Source of the DNA: Gemmatimonadales bacterium
GTDB lineage: Bacteria; Gemmatimonadota; Gemmatimonadetes; Gemmatimonadales; GWC2-71-9
Reading direction: 5' to 3'
NCBI GenBank assembly: GCA_036265815.1
Contig: DATAOI010000097.1
Coordinates: 1-36,366, forward strand
DNA length: 36,366 nucleotides
In this document: positions 7,249 through 19,281 of the stretch, one piece after another
How positions within the stretch are numbered: position 1 is the first letter of the stretch
Layout of the letters: every line of letters begins with the position of its first letter
Translations under genes and position numbers: made by a program
The notes under the pieces: generated by a model
Told to the model about the DNA's origin: nothing
Seen by the model: the letters and a program-made list of their open reading frames with translations, nothing else
Database searches by the model: none

Positions 7249-7707
7249 ATGATACATTTCGCCTTCCCCTTGCGACGTACTCCCCGGACAACCGAGATAC
7301 TGGCCGTGGCACCTGCCGTGAGTAGGCGCCCCCTGAGTCTGCTCGTCGACGATGATCGCGCTGCTCGGCTGGTCATGGTTCGCGCGATGTCCACGGCGGG
7401 CTATGACACCCTGGTTGCCGCCGACGGAGAAGTCGCGAAGACGATGCTCTGGAGCCTCCGGAGATCGCCTGACCTGATTATCACCGATTTTCGAATCAGG
7501 AAGCTGGGCGGGGAGGAGCTTGCCGGGTGGCTGGCCCAACATGCACCCGCGGTACCGGTGGTCTTTGTGTCCGGCCACCCTGGACTGCTCGAGTCGAGTC
7601 CGCTCCGCCGCCGTGCCCTCCGGAAGCCGTTCACGGAAGCTGAGCTTTTGACAGTAGTGCAGCAGGTGCTGCAAAGGCACGAGTACAGGACGCGACTCCG
7701 CAGTTAG
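7249..7707 (+). CDS. Stand-alone response regulator receiver (REC) protein
   Basis: 152 residues from this start. Nearly the whole protein is one CheY-like receiver domain: acidic cluster LLVDDD (34-36), phosphoacceptor Asp80 in LIITDFRI, Ser108 in VVFVSGHPG and Lys126 in RKPFTEAEL. No output domain follows, so it would act by protein contact or in a phosphorelay. The start is uncertain: ATG 7249 is used, an upstream ATG at 7123 would add 42 poorly conserved residues, and a GTG near 7305 would begin closer to the domain. No strong ribosome site marks any of them. No kinase is adjacent; the nearest is the hybrid kinase at 28392. Confidence 0.8.
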   Translation: MIHFAFPLRRTPRTTEILAVAPAVSRRPLSLLVDDDRAARLVMVRAMSTAGYDTLVAADGEVAKTMLWSLRRSPDLIITDFRIRKLGGEELAGWLAQHAPAVPVVFVSGHPGLLESSPLRRRALRKPFTEAELLTVVQQVLQRHEYRTRLRS

Positions 7708-7729
7708 TCACGCCACGTCAGATGGGGTT

Positions 7730-7745
7730 GGACGGGGCGCCGTCC
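7730..7745 (+). terminator. GC hairpin after the receiver gene (possible weak terminator)
   Basis: A perfect six-base stem (GGACGG / CCGTCC) with a four-base GGCG loop lies 22 bases after the receiver stop, between it and the convergent csbD gene. No T-run follows on either strand, so it is not a standard intrinsic terminator. Confidence 0.25.
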
Positions 7746-7847
7746 TCGTGCAGGGCGGCGCCGCCGGCCGATTGGTGGATGCCTGTCTGGGTCGGACGCA
7801 TTGCGGTTGGAGTTGGAGCTCCTCAGGGCCGCGGTCCGCCAGGGCTT

Positions 7848-8108
7848 CTAGAGGCGGTCCGCTCTGTCCTCGTCGACTTCCGACTCAGACACTCCAGGGT
7901 CGGGATCCATACGCTGCTTGGCTTTCCCAATCGCCTGCTTGGCCTTGCCCTTGATCTCCTGGGCCTTGCCCTTCACCTGCTCGCTCGTGTCACCCGTCGC
8001 ACCACCCACCGCACTCCGCACTCGCCCTTCCACGACCTTGGCTGCGCCTTTGAGGCGATCCTTGCCGCCCTCGGTCGCGAGGTCTTTTTTCCCCCGATCG
8101 TCCGCCAT
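7848..8108 (-). CDS. CsbD family stress-response protein
   Basis: 86 residues, highly charged and soluble. The CsbD core is KDRLKGAAKVVEGRVRSAVG followed by the lysine/glutamine/alanine-rich KGKAQEIKGKAKQAIGKAKQ. An acidic tail follows. CsbD-like proteins are small, largely disordered or helical proteins induced by general stress in many bacteria; their biochemical role is not established. An AGGAGG site seven bases before the ATG indicates strong translation. The gene stands alone, downstream of the peptide-importer operon on the same strand with 82 bases between. Confidence 0.9.
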   Translation of the reverse strand: MADDRGKKDLATEGGKDRLKGAAKVVEGRVRSAVGGATGDTSEQVKGKAQEIKGKAKQAIGKAKQRMDPDPGVSESEVDEDRADRL

Positions 8109-8115
8109 AACTCGT

Positions 8116-8121
8116 CCTCCT
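8116..8121 (-). promoter_or_regulatory. Consensus ribosome binding site of csbD-like gene
   Basis: AGGAGG on the minus strand, seven bases before the ATG at 8108. It is one of the few full-consensus Shine-Dalgarno sites noticed in the window and suggests high expression. Confidence 0.7.
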
Positions 8122-8190
8122 GAGAGATGTGAGCCATTCTCCCGGAAGCTTGCGGACGGCTGGTCTCACGGCCGTGACCGGCCTCACCCC

Positions 8191-9210
8191 TCAGATGGTC
8201 GGAGGAGTCTCCGTGAGGGGCGTCTGCTCGGCGTAGTGGCAGGCTGCCATCGTCGCTCCGACGGGCCGGAGCACGGGGACCTCGCGCACGCAACGCTCAT
8301 CCCGCAACGGATGGAAGCATCGGGTATGGAAGGGGCACCCGGACGGCGGACTGGACGGGCTGGGAAGGTCGCCCCGGAGCACGATGCGCGAGCGGCGCAG
8401 CGAGGGGTCCGGCTCCGGCACCGCCGAACGCAAGGCCACGGTGTAGGGATGCCGTGGCGCGGCGAGCAACGGCTCGGTCGCGCCCTCCTCAACGATTCGA
8501 CCCAGGTACATCACCGCGATCCGCTGGGCGATCTGCCGCACGACCGCCAGGTCGTGGGCGATGAACAGGTAGGAGAGTCCCCGGTCCCGCTGCAGGCCCG
8601 AGAGGAGGTTGAGCACCTGGGCCTGGACCGACACGTCGAGCGCCGAGACCGGCTCGTCGCACACGATGAACCTGGGCTCGACCGCCAGGGCCCGGGCGAT
8701 GCCGATGCGCTGCCGCTGCCCGCCGGAAAACTCGTGGGGATACTTCCGGGCGTAGCTCGGGTCGAGCCCGACCTCCGCCAGCAGCGCCGCGACCCGGCGG
8801 CCGACCTCCGCCCCGCTGGCGAGGTGGTGAATCTCGATGCCTTCGGCCACCGCCGCGCCGACAGACATGCGCGGATTGAGTGAGCTGTACGGGTCCTGAA
8901 AGATGATCTGCATTCGCCGCCGGGCCAGCCGGAGCGAGACGCGGTCGAGCGAGAACACCTCGGTGTCTTCGAACCGTGCGCTCCCACTGGTCGGCTCCTG
9001 CAGCCGCAGAATGGTGCGTCCGACCGAGGACTTGCCGCAACCGGACTCGCCCACCAGCGCCAGTGTCTCGCCCCGGCCCACCGTGAAGGAGACGCCATCG
9101 ACCGCCCGCACCGGCGCCGCCTGCTTCCGAAAGAGTCCGGTGGCGTGGTAGTGCTTCACCAGGTCGCGGACCACCAGCAGCGGCTCAGGCGCGGTCGTCA
9201 GGGGAGTCAT
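8191..9210 (-). CDS. dppF: Peptide ABC importer ATPase, DppF/OppF type
   Basis: 339 residues. Nucleotide-binding motifs appear in order: Walker [11 protein letters not shown]-loop [13 protein letters not shown], signature [15 protein letters not shown], Walker [13 protein letters not shown] and switch His in IAHDLAVV. The C-terminus carries the oligopeptide-transporter extension with cysteines ([17 protein letters not shown]). It is the last gene of the five-gene importer operon, 19 bases after the DppD-type gene. It would sit on the cytoplasmic side of the permeases and pair with the DppD-type subunit to drive import of di- or oligopeptides. The exact substrate (peptide, nickel or other) is not determined by sequence. 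Confidence 0.93.
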   Translation of the reverse strand: MTPLTTAPEPLLVVRDLVKHYHATGLFRKQAAPVRAVDGVSFTVGRGETLALVGESGCGKSSVGRTILRLQEPTSGSARFEDTEVFSLDRVSLRLARRRMQIIFQDPYSSLNPRMSVGAAVAEGIEIHHLASGAEVGRRVAALLAEVGLDPSYARKYPHEFSGGQRQRIGIARALAVEPRFIVCDEPVSALDVSVQAQVLNLLSGLQRDRGLSYLFIAHDLAVVRQIAQRIAVMYLGRIVEEGATEPLLAAPRHPYTVALRSAVPEPDPSLRRSRIVLRGDLPSPSSPPSGCPFHTRCFHPLRDERCVREVPVLRPVGATMAACHYAEQTPLTETPPTI

Positions 9211-9229
9211 GTCGCGGTGGGGCTCCGGC

Positions 9230-10201
9230 TCAACTGGGGTCCGCGAGCCAGCACCGCATCCGATGCTCCGGCCCGACGGTCAGCAGCTCCGGTGGAAGCT
9301 CGCTCTTGTCGAAGGCCTGCGGACAGCGCGGGCGGAAGCGGCATCCCGAGGGCCAGGCGGTGGGCGGGGGCACACTGCCGCCGATCGGCGTGAGCCGACG
9401 CACCGGTCCCGAGATGCGCGGGACCGAGGCGAAGAGTCCCTGGGTATATGGGTGCGACGGGTGGGCGAACAACTCCGCGGTCGATGCCTCCTCCACGATC
9501 TGCCCGGCGTACATCACCGCCACCCGGTCGGCCCGTCCCGCCACGATCCCCAGGTCGTGGGTGATCAGCAGCACGGCCATGCCCCGGCTCCGCCTGAGCG
9601 CCTCCAGCACCTCGAGAATCTGGGCCTGCACGGTCACATCCAGTGCAGTGGTCGGCTCGTCGGCCACCAGGATCTCGGGCTCCGCAGACAGCGCGATGGC
9701 GATCATCACCCGCTGGCGCATGCCGCCGCTGAGCTGGTGGGGATAGGCATCCAGCCGCGACTCTGGGTCGGGGATGCCTACCTCCTCGAGCAGCCCGAGC
9801 GCCCGGCGGCGCGCCTCGGCTCGACTCACCTTGAAGTGGGCCCGCACGCCTTCGGCGATCTGCGCGCCGACGGTGAAGACCGGGTTGAGGCTGGTCATCG
9901 GGTCCTGAAAGATCATCCCGATCCGGCGGCCGCGGATCCGGCGCAGCGCCTCGCCGCGGAGCGCGAGGACGTCCGTCTCGCCCAGGCTGATGACGCTGCC
10001 CGGATCGACCCGGCCGGGTGGCGGAACCAGCTGAAGCAGCGCCAGGCTGGTGAGGCTCTTCCCAGAGCCCGACTCGCCCACCAGCGCGAGCGTCTCGCCT
10101 GTCCGCAGCTCGAAGCTCACACCGTCCACCGGGTGGAAGCGGCCACCGGCGCCGTCGGGGAAGGACACCCGGAGATTTTCCACCTGGAGCACTCGAGTCA
10201 T
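9230..10201 (-). CDS. dppD: Peptide ABC importer ATPase, DppD/OppD type
   Basis: 323 residues. Walker [13 protein letters not shown]-loop [15 protein letters not shown], signature [15 protein letters not shown], Walker [13 protein letters not shown] and switch His in ITHDLGIV are all intact. The C-terminal oligopeptide/dipeptide extension has [12 protein letters not shown]. The N-terminal [11 protein letters not shown] and the [14 protein letters not shown] segment are typical of OppD/DppD rather than OppF. Its ATG overlaps the upstream DppC-type stop by four bases (ATGA). It forms the second half of the ATPase pair of the importer. Confidence 0.93.
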   Translation of the reverse strand: MTRVLQVENLRVSFPDGAGGRFHPVDGVSFELRTGETLALVGESGSGKSLTSLALLQLVPPPGRVDPGSVISLGETDVLALRGEALRRIRGRRIGMIFQDPMTSLNPVFTVGAQIAEGVRAHFKVSRAEARRRALGLLEEVGIPDPESRLDAYPHQLSGGMRQRVMIAIALSAEPEILVADEPTTALDVTVQAQILEVLEALRRSRGMAVLLITHDLGIVAGRADRVAVMYAGQIVEEASTAELFAHPSHPYTQGLFASVPRISGPVRRLTPIGGSVPPPTAWPSGCRFRPRCPQAFDKSELPPELLTVGPEHRMRCWLADPS

Positions 10202-11037
10202 GCGCCTCGCGGGTCCACGGCGTCACGCAGCGCGTCGCCGAACAGATTGGCCGACAGCACGGTGATGGTGATGGCAAGCCCCGGGAAGATACCGACCCAG
10301 GGTGCGGTCACCAGCACCTGGCGCGCGTCCATGATCATGCCGCCCCAGGACGGGGCCGGCGGCTGCACACCCAGGCCGAGAAAGGAGAGCCCGGCCTCGA
10401 GCAGGATCACGTCGCCCACCCCGAGCGTGGCGGCGACGAGCAACGGTCCCAGGGCATTCGGCAGCAGGTGCCGCCACAGGATTCGGCGCCGCGATGCGCC
10501 GAGCGCTTCGGCGGCCCGCACGTAGGTCTCGTGGCGAAGGCGGAGGATCTCCCCCCGCACCAGGCGGCTGGTGGCGAACCAGCCCGTGGTTCCGATCACC
10601 AGCACCAGGATCCCGAGTGGCACCCGCTCGGAGACCGCCAGGAGCAGTAACAAAAGGAAGAGCCGCGGGACCGCCAGTGCGCCGTCGACCAGGCGCATGA
10701 GCACCGCATCCACGCCGCCGCCGAAGTAGCCGGCCACCAGCCCGACCAGGGCCCCCAGCGTGACCGACAACCCCACCGCGAGCAGGGCCACGGTCAGGGA
10801 AACCCGGCCGCCGCTCACTACCCGCGCCAGCACGTCGCGGCTGAGCTCGTCGGTGCCGAAGGGATGCCCCAGACTCGGCGGCATGGCGCCGCCCAGGATG
10901 TCGGGTTGCGCCCGAGGGTCGGGCAGCGCAAGCGGCCCCAGCAGCGATGCGGCCGCGATCGCCAGGAGCACCAGCGCCCCGGCTCGGCCTCGCGTCGTCC
11001 CCCATGCCCGCGCGAGCGAATCCCGGATCGCCGTCAC
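10198..11037 (-). CDS. dppC: Peptide ABC importer permease, DppC/OppC type
   Basis: 279 residues with about six membrane segments. The N-terminal OppC-like segment is followed by LGHPFGTDELSRDVLARVV, the standard DppC sequence. The ATPase-coupling EAA region includes TYVRAAEALGASRRRILWRH followed by LLPNALGPLLV. The end has GLGVQPPAPSWGGMI, another DppC hallmark. The GTG start overlaps the DppB-type stop (GTGA), and the next gene overlaps by ATGA, so translation is tightly coupled. It pairs with the DppB-type subunit to form the channel. Confidence 0.93.
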   Translation of the reverse strand: MTAIRDSLARAWGTTRGRAGALVLLAIAAASLLGPLALPDPRAQPDILGGAMPPSLGHPFGTDELSRDVLARVVSGGRVSLTVALLAVGLSVTLGALVGLVAGYFGGGVDAVLMRLVDGALAVPRLFLLLLLLAVSERVPLGILVLVIGTTGWFATSRLVRGEILRLRHETYVRAAEALGASRRRILWRHLLPNALGPLLVAATLGVGDVILLEAGLSFLGLGVQPPAPSWGGMIMDARQVLVTAPWVGIFPGLAITITVLSANLFGDALRDAVDPRGA

Positions 11038-12005
11038 GAGAGCCGGACCCGCGGATCCAGCACCGCGTAGGCGAGATCGGTGAGAAGGCTGCCGAGCACC
11101 ACCAGCACGGCCACCAGCAGCGACGCGCCCATGAGGAGGGGATAATCGCGATAGCCCACGGCCTGGAACGCGAGCGAGCCCAAGCCGGGCCAGGCGAAGA
11201 CCGACTCCACGAACACCGCGCCGGTCACCAGCACCGGGAGCCAGAGCCCAAAGAGGGTCAGGACCGGGAAGAAGGCATTCCGCCAGGCGTGCCGCCAGGT
11301 GACGGCCGCCTCCGACAGTCCCTTGGCCCGGGCGGTCACTATGTAGGGCAGGCGAAGCGCCTCGAGCATGGCGCTCCGCTGGTGCCGCATGGTCCCCGCG
11401 ATGCTGACGACGGACAGGGTGAGCGCCGGGAGCACCAGATGTCGAAGCACGTCACCCGCGCGGGCCAGGAACCCCGCGCCAGGATCGAGCAACGGGTCGT
11501 GCATCCCGGCGGCCGGCAGCAGCCGCCAGCGGACACCGATCAGCCAGACCAGCACCAGGCCCAGCCAGAACGAGGGAGTGGCGTAGCCGGCGAGCGATAG
11601 CGTCGTGAGCAGTTCGTCGCCGGCCCCGCCACGGCGAACCGCCTGTCGGGCGCCGAGCCAGATACCGATGGTGAAGTTGAGCAGGAGGACCGTGCCGCCC
11701 AGCAGGAGCGTTGCCGGAAGCCGCTCGGCCAGCAGGGCGCTGACCGGCCTCCCGTACTGGATCGAGGTCTCCAGGTCGCCTCGGGCGAGATGGCTCACGA
11801 AGGCGGCGAGCTGGGTGGTGATCGGCTGGTCCAGGCGGTAGAGCGCCCTGACCGAGGCGACCTCCGCGGGCGAGAGCGGCCGGTCCTCCGAGAGTCCGGC
11901 GAGCGGATCTCCCGGAGCCAGCCGCATCAGGACGAACAGGAGCACCAGCGCGATCACCAGGGTGACGAGCGCCTGCAGTATGCGCCCGGCCAGCCAGCGC
12001 CCCAC
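11034..12005 (-). CDS. dppB: Peptide ABC importer permease, DppB/OppB type
   Basis: 323 residues with six membrane segments. DppB landmarks are the first helix followed by MRLAPGDPLAGL, ALYRLDQPITTQ, GDLETSIQYGRPVSALLAER, the EAA loop YIVTARAKGLSEAAVTWRHA and VFVESVFAWPGLGSLA. Start is GTG at 12005, with one base between it and the stop of the binding-protein gene. It is the first permease gene of the operon and contacts one ATPase subunit through the EAA loop. Confidence 0.93.
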   Translation of the reverse strand: MGRWLAGRILQALVTLVIALVLLFVLMRLAPGDPLAGLSEDRPLSPAEVASVRALYRLDQPITTQLAAFVSHLARGDLETSIQYGRPVSALLAERLPATLLLGGTVLLLNFTIGIWLGARQAVRRGGAGDELLTTLSLAGYATPSFWLGLVLVWLIGVRWRLLPAAGMHDPLLDPGAGFLARAGDVLRHLVLPALTLSVVSIAGTMRHQRSAMLEALRLPYIVTARAKGLSEAAVTWRHAWRNAFFPVLTLFGLWLPVLVTGAVFVESVFAWPGLGSLAFQAVGYRDYPLLMGASLLVAVLVVLGSLLTDLAYAVLDPRVRLS

Positions 12006-12006
12006 C

Positions 12007-13683
12007 TCAGTCCCCTGTGCCCTTGCGTGCCTGGGCCCCGCCCATCGTCCATTGCCAGAGGGCGAGCCACGACGACTCCGGCCGGATCGTCACATTGGTG
12101 AATCGCCGGTTCACCGCGTAGACGTAGAGCGGCGCATACATGAAGGCGGCGGGCGCGTCCTCCTCGATCCGGATCAGCGCCGCGCGCCAGAGGTCGGCGA
12201 CGTTCGCGCCACCGCGGCTGGCGCGCTCGAACAGTGAGTCCACCACCGGGTCGCAGTAGTGGGCCACGTTGCCCGCGCCGCCGCAGGACCAGCTGTTGGC
12301 CAGACCCGATGGGGATGGGTCCATGCTGGCGCCGGAGAAATCGATGTCGAATCGCCCGGCGGTCCTCCGCTCGGAGAACACCGGGTAATCGTACTGCTGC
12401 ACGTCGACCGTGACCCCCAGCTGGCGGAGCTGTTCCTGCACCAGGAGTCCCAGCTCCCGGCGGATGCCGCTGGTGACCGGAAGGCTCAGCGTGAGATGCA
12501 ACGGCTGACCGGCGCGATCGATCATTCCGTCACCGTCGTGGTCGGCCCAGCCGGCACCGGCGAGCAGGTGGCGCGCACGGTACAGGTCCTGCCCGAGGGG
12601 CGGGGGCGCCTGGTGGCCGATCCAGAGGATCGCGGGCACCGGCCCGTACGGTACCTTGGCGTAATCCCCCAGCACGGCGCGCACCATCCGGGCCCGGTCC
12701 AGGGCCAGGACGATCGCACGCCGCACGTTCGGGTCGGCCAGCACCGGGTGCGGGCGCGAGGTGTCGCGCGGGTCGCGCTGATTGAACAGGAGATAACCGA
12801 GCGTTGGGGATGGCACCGGGATGAGCCGCACGTCACGGTCCGCTCCCAGCCGGCGAAGATTGGCGAGTGGCGGCGGCACGTTGTCCATGGCGTCCGCTTC
12901 GCCGCTCAACAGCAGGTTGATCCTGGCATCGGGATCCGCGGCGACCCGCACGATGACCCGACGAATCGCCGGGGGGCCCAGGAAGAAGTGCTCGTTCGCG
13001 GCGAGCTCGATGTACTCGCCGGCCACGCTCCGCACCCAGCGGTACGGTCCGCTGCCGACCGGCCTGGTCAGGAACGGCGAGCGGCGGAGCTCCTCCTGGG
13101 AGAGTCCCGCCAGGAGATGTGCCGGCAGTGGAGCTACGTGGAACACCGCGTCATACACCTGCTCGGCGTAGGGGTAGGAAAAGCGAAAGACCACGCGGCG
13201 ATCGCCCTCGGCGGTCACGGCCATGATCCGCCGGAGTACGCCGGCGGTACGGGGGGCAATCGCCGGGTCCCGCGCCCGCTCGAAGGTGAACACCACGTCC
13301 CGCGCGGTCACCGGCGCGCCGTCCTGCCAGGTGGCCCGCGGATCGAGCTCGAACGCCACGGTCACCGAATCCCGCCGTACCCAGCGCCGGGCCAGGAGCG
13401 GCACGAAGTCGCGATCGCCGGCCGTGGTGAGCGTGGGACCGAGCCCGGCGAGATGGAGGAAGAGCTGGTCGGCGATCTCGTAGTTGGCCACCGCCGCCTG
13501 GGTCCCCTCCATCAGCGTCGGGATCGGCACCGGGGCCGGCGCGCCGGTCACGATGACGATCGTCGCGGGCCCCCTGGCCGCTTGCGCGGCCGCCTGGGTC
13601 GCCCAGCAAAGCGCGATGGCGAATCCCGATACCCGGGCGGGCAGCCGCATGGTCAAGGCAGTCCGTGGCGTCCAGTGCGTCAC
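12007..13683 (-). CDS. Periplasmic peptide-binding protein of ABC importer (SBP family 5)
   Basis: 558 residues. A secretion signal is present (MRLPARVSGFAIALCWATQA after a short N-terminal extension). The rest is a family 5 solute-binding protein. Landmarks include PLLARRWVRRDSVTVAFELD, ATWQDGAPVTARDVVFTFER, the conserved GSGPYRWVRSVAGEYIELAA, LADPNVRRAIVLALDRARMV and a C-terminal NSWSCGGAGN region. It delivers peptides or related ligands to the permeases. The GTG at 13683 has CGGAG five bases upstream, whereas the ATG at 13650 has no clear ribosome site, so the longer form is used. It is the first gene of the importer operon. The ligand is unknown. Confidence 0.9.
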   Translation of the reverse strand: MTHWTPRTALTMRLPARVSGFAIALCWATQAAAQAARGPATIVIVTGAPAPVPIPTLMEGTQAAVANYEIADQLFLHLAGLGPTLTTAGDRDFVPLLARRWVRRDSVTVAFELDPRATWQDGAPVTARDVVFTFERARDPAIAPRTAGVLRRIMAVTAEGDRRVVFRFSYPYAEQVYDAVFHVAPLPAHLLAGLSQEELRRSPFLTRPVGSGPYRWVRSVAGEYIELAANEHFFLGPPAIRRVIVRVAADPDARINLLLSGEADAMDNVPPPLANLRRLGADRDVRLIPVPSPTLGYLLFNQRDPRDTSRPHPVLADPNVRRAIVLALDRARMVRAVLGDYAKVPYGPVPAILWIGHQAPPPLGQDLYRARHLLAGAGWADHDGDGMIDRAGQPLHLTLSLPVTSGIRRELGLLVQEQLRQLGVTVDVQQYDYPVFSERRTAGRFDIDFSGASMDPSPSGLANSWSCGGAGNVAHYCDPVVDSLFERASRGGANVADLWRAALIRIEEDAPAAFMYAPLYVYAVNRRFTNVTIRPESSWLALWQWTMGGAQARKGTGD

Positions 13684-13764
13684 AGGAACTCCGGAAATGA
13701 GCGATGCAGCGGGGATGCCCGGAATGTAGCAGGGCGGGGTGGCGGCGAGGAGCGGACCGGCCGA

Positions 13765-14530
13765 TCAACTACTCCAGGTCCAGGCGTCCGAACGGAAGCG
13801 CGCCGCATGCCGGCTGGCCCCGTCGACCAGCGCGTCACCGCTCGGCTGTCGCTCCCAGCGACCGCCCCAGCGCTCCACCGCCGTGCTGGCAATCGCATCG
13901 ACCAGCTCCTCCGCCGACGGGGGAGCGGACAGCAGCGATGCCAGTGGCCCGGCGAGGTCCGGAAGCGGAGTGCCGCGGGTTACCGCCTGGACCACCGCCT
14001 GGTCGGTCTCCAGCAGAATCGAGCCGTGCTGCAGCAGCGCGCCGCCCTGCCGGAGCTGCGCGCTGCCCACGGCCTTGCGTCCCTGCACCATGATCTCACC
14101 CCCCGCCGGGGACGCGAAGCAGGCCCCGCTACCGACCCCGACCGCGCGTCCGCCCGGCGCCAGCCTCGCCGGGATGCCGAGCCGCCCAAGCGCGCCGAGC
14201 AGCATCTGGTGGATCTCGACGTACGACTCGCGCACCGTGCCCAGCTCGGCGCTCGGGGCCGCCAGCGCGTAGGTGACCTCACGCCCGTGCCACACGGCGC
14301 GGCCGCCAGTGGGGCGTCGCACCACGTCCAGACCGAGGGCTTCGACCCGTGCCCGGTCGTACCGCCGCGCCGCAGGCTCGTGGCGGCCGAACGAGAGACA
14401 GTGCGGCTCCCAGCCGTAGAGTCGGAGCCAGCGCTCTCCGGAATGCGCGGCCCGATCCAGCAGCGCTTGGTCGAGCGCCATGTTGGTCCAGCCCGGCCGC
14501 GGGGTATCGTCGACCCAGAGCCGCCAGGGC

Positions 14531-14538
<8 letters not shown>
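13765..14538 (-). CDS. LipM/LplA-like octanoyl/lipoyl protein ligase family
   Basis: 257 residues covering the BPL/LPL catalytic domain. It shows [12 protein letters not shown] at the start, [20 protein letters not shown], the substrate loop [20 protein letters not shown] and [20 protein letters not shown] with Lys155. Cys140 in [13 protein letters not shown] sits where LipM-type octanoyltransferases carry their catalytic Cys, so octanoyl transfer from ACP is the first guess; an ATP-dependent lipoate ligase is the alternative. The product acts in the cytoplasm. The start overlaps the end of gcvP by eight bases, and gcvH lies upstream, so GcvH is a likely acceptor protein. The link to GcvH is contextual. 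Confidence 0.85.
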
Positions 14539-17434
<2,896 letters not shown>

Positions 17435-17470
17435 CGGAAGCTCGGGCTCCTGCGCTGGGAAGGGCTCACG

Positions 17471-17503
17471 ACAAAACACCCCGAGAACGCGCTCCCGGGG
17501 TGG
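17471..17503 (-). terminator. Intrinsic terminator or attenuator between gcvH and gcvP
   Basis: On the minus strand, CACCCCG pairs with CGGGGTG (17497-17503 with 17478-17484), with a short extra AG/CT pairing inside, and TTTTGT follows directly. This is a GC stem plus T-run, the standard Rho-independent form. It lies between the gcvH stop (17574) and the gcvP start (17434). It may end gcvH transcripts, partly or fully, and make gcvP depend on read-through or its own promoter. Confidence 0.65.
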
Positions 17504-17573
17504 GCCTGGAACATCGGCAGATCGGCACGTCGTTGCTACAGTTCAGGTCATGCACTGGGAGTCCGGTCGCGCC

Positions 17574-17963
17574 TCATTCGCCGATGTGAGTCCGGTAGGC
17601 GCCGGGGGTGAGCAGTGACCCGAGCGCCGCCGGATCGTCGACCCGGAGACTGACCATCCATCCGGCGCCGTACGGATCGCGGTTCACCACCGCCGGATCG
17701 CTGTCCAGTGCCCCGTTCACCTCGGTCACGACACCGGCCACCGGGCTGTACAGCTCGGAGACCGCCTTGACGGCTTCGATGGTGCCGAACGCCTGGTGGA
17801 CCTCGAGCCGCTCGCCGGGCTTGGGCAGGTTCACGAAGACCACGTCACCCAGCTCACCCTGTGCGTAATCGGTGATGCCGACTCGCATGACCGCGGGATC
17901 GCCGGTGCGCGCGAGATACTCGTGCTCGACAGTGTACAACAGATCATCCGGTATCTGCGACAC
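17574..17963 (-). CDS. gcvH: Glycine cleavage system H protein
   Basis: 129 residues, the usual size. It begins LYTVEHEYLARTGD (family YTxEHEW region with Tyr for Trp). The biotinyl-lipoyl fold follows: VGITDYAQGELGDVVFVNLP, then the lipoyl attachment site GTIEAVKAVSELYSPVAG with Lys66, and VNRDPYGAGWMVSL. H protein carries the aminomethyl intermediate between P, T and L proteins in the cytoplasm. Start is GTG at 17963. It is 54 bases downstream of coaE. An intrinsic terminator follows before gcvP. Confidence 0.96.
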   Translation of the reverse strand: MSQIPDDLLYTVEHEYLARTGDPAVMRVGITDYAQGELGDVVFVNLPKPGERLEVHQAFGTIEAVKAVSELYSPVAGVVTEVNGALDSDPAVVNRDPYGAGWMVSLRVDDPAALGSLLTPGAYRTHIGE

Positions 17964-18017
17964 GACGGGCCCCCAAAGTGAGTGCGCGTGGGAGGATAGA
18001 CGGCCCGGTGGATGCGG

Positions 18018-18617
18018 TCAAGCGCGGGCCACCAACGCCTCCCACACCTCCCTCGCCCGGCGCTCCAGCGCGGCCGGGTCGGCATCGTTATCGATGACGT
18101 ACGCGCTGCGCGTGCGCTTCTCCGCGCTGGGCAGCTGGGCGGCGAGCATGCGGTCGGCGTCCGCCGCGGAGAGGCCGCGGCGGGCCACCAGCCGAGCCCG
18201 CCGGACCGGCTCCGGTGCATCCACCAGCACCACGGCGTCGAACGCCGCCGGGTCCAGTGACTCGAAGAGCAGGGGAATGTCGCTCACCACGATCCGGGCT
18301 CCCCGCGCGCGAGCCTCCGCCAGCAGCGCCGCCCGGCGTCGCGCGACCTCGGGATGGACCAGCCGCTCGAGCTCGGCTCGGGCTGCGGGATCGCCCATCA
18401 CCCGCTGGCGGAGGGCCGCGCGGTCGAGCTCGCCCGCCGGCCCGATGAGGTCGGCCCCGAACCGCGCCGCGATGAGCCGCAGCACCGGGGTGCCCGGTGC
18501 CTGCGCGTCCCGCACCAGGCGGTCGGCCTCGATCAGGACCGCGCCCCAGCTGCGGAAAAGCTCGGCCACCGTGGACTTGCCGGCCGCGATGTTGCCCGTG
18601 AGCGCGACGTTGAGCAT
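18018..18617 (-). CDS. coaE: Dephospho-CoA kinase
   Basis: 199 residues, full length. The P-loop is LTGNIAAGKSTVAELF (Lys14). CoaE-specific sequences include the GAVLIEADRLVRDAQAPGTP segment, LERLVHPEVARRRAALLAEA, the strand VVSDIPLLFE and the late YVIDNDADP motif. It phosphorylates the 3'-hydroxyl of dephospho-CoA, the last step of CoA synthesis, in the cytoplasm. It lies 18 bases downstream of the thymidine kinase gene and is probably co-transcribed with it. Confidence 0.96.
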   Translation of the reverse strand: MLNVALTGNIAAGKSTVAELFRSWGAVLIEADRLVRDAQAPGTPVLRLIAARFGADLIGPAGELDRAALRQRVMGDPAARAELERLVHPEVARRRAALLAEARARGARIVVSDIPLLFESLDPAAFDAVVLVDAPEPVRRARLVARRGLSAADADRMLAAQLPSAEKRTRSAYVIDNDADPAALERRAREVWEALVARA

Positions 18618-18635
18618 GGGCCTGTCGGCCGGAGC

Positions 18636-19241
18636 CTAGAGGAGCGCCGTCTGGTCTTCGTCTCTGCGCGGCACCTTGTGGCAGTGCCGGCAGCGCGCCT
18701 CGTAGCTTTCCCGGCCGCCCACCATGATGGTGGGCGAGTCGTAGCGTGCAGGCTTGCCGTTCAGCAGACGTTGGTTGCGGCAGGCCGGATCGCCACAGAC
18801 CACGCAGATCGCCTGCAGCTTGTCCACGATTTCCGCGACGGCCATGAGATCGCCCATCGAGCCGAACGGCTCGCCCCGGAAGTCGGTGTCGGTGCCGGCC
18901 AGGATCACCCGGACGCCACGTCCGGCCAGGTGTCTGCTTACCTCGAGGATGTGGGGATCGAGAAACTGGGCTTCGTCGATGGCGATGATCTCGCTCTCGG
19001 GACGCACCAGCCGGAAGATCTCGGCGGCCGAGTCCACCGGGCTGGCCTCCAGCTCGGTGCCGTCGTGGCTCGACACCGTGTACAGCCCCGCGTAGCGGCT
19101 GTCGAGGTGGGACTTGAACACCTGCACCCGGCGCCGTGCGATGATGGCGCGCCGCACTCGCCGGATCAGCTCCTCACTCTTGCCAGCGAACATGACACCG
19201 CTGATCACCTCGATCCAACCGGGGTGCATCCCGTAATTCAT
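18636..19241 (-). CDS. tdk: Thymidine kinase (type II, zinc-containing)
   Basis: 201 residues. The P-loop is [19 protein letters not shown] (Lys21), the catalytic acid Glu90 sits in [11 protein letters not shown], and the lasso region contains [14 protein letters not shown]. Four zinc-site cysteines are Cys146/149 (CVVC) and Cys184/187 (CRHC). The pocket motif [20 protein letters not shown] is complete. It phosphorylates thymidine to dTMP in the salvage pathway. GGAG eight bases before the ATG supports the start at 19241. It is 40 bases after the DbpA-domain protein and 18 bases before coaE. Confidence 0.96.
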   Translation of the reverse strand: MNYGMHPGWIEVISGVMFAGKSEELIRRVRRAIIARRRVQVFKSHLDSRYAGLYTVSSHDGTELEASPVDSAAEIFRLVRPESEIIAIDEAQFLDPHILEVSRHLAGRGVRVILAGTDTDFRGEPFGSMGDLMAVAEIVDKLQAICVVCGDPACRNQRLLNGKPARYDSPTIMVGGRESYEARCRHCHKVPRRDEDQTALL

Positions 19242-19281
19242 CGCCGAGTCTCCGGATGACGGTGGCGGGGCGGCAGGAGAA

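Noticed and set aside
8160-8190. GGCCG/CGGCC hairpin near the end of the dppF-type gene
   Set aside because: Five-base stem without a T-run; such GC palindromes are frequent in this DNA.
17435-17573. Glycine riboswitch upstream of gcvP
   Set aside because: Only about 140 bases are available, and the visible structure is an intrinsic terminator. No tandem glycine-aptamer pattern is recognisable.
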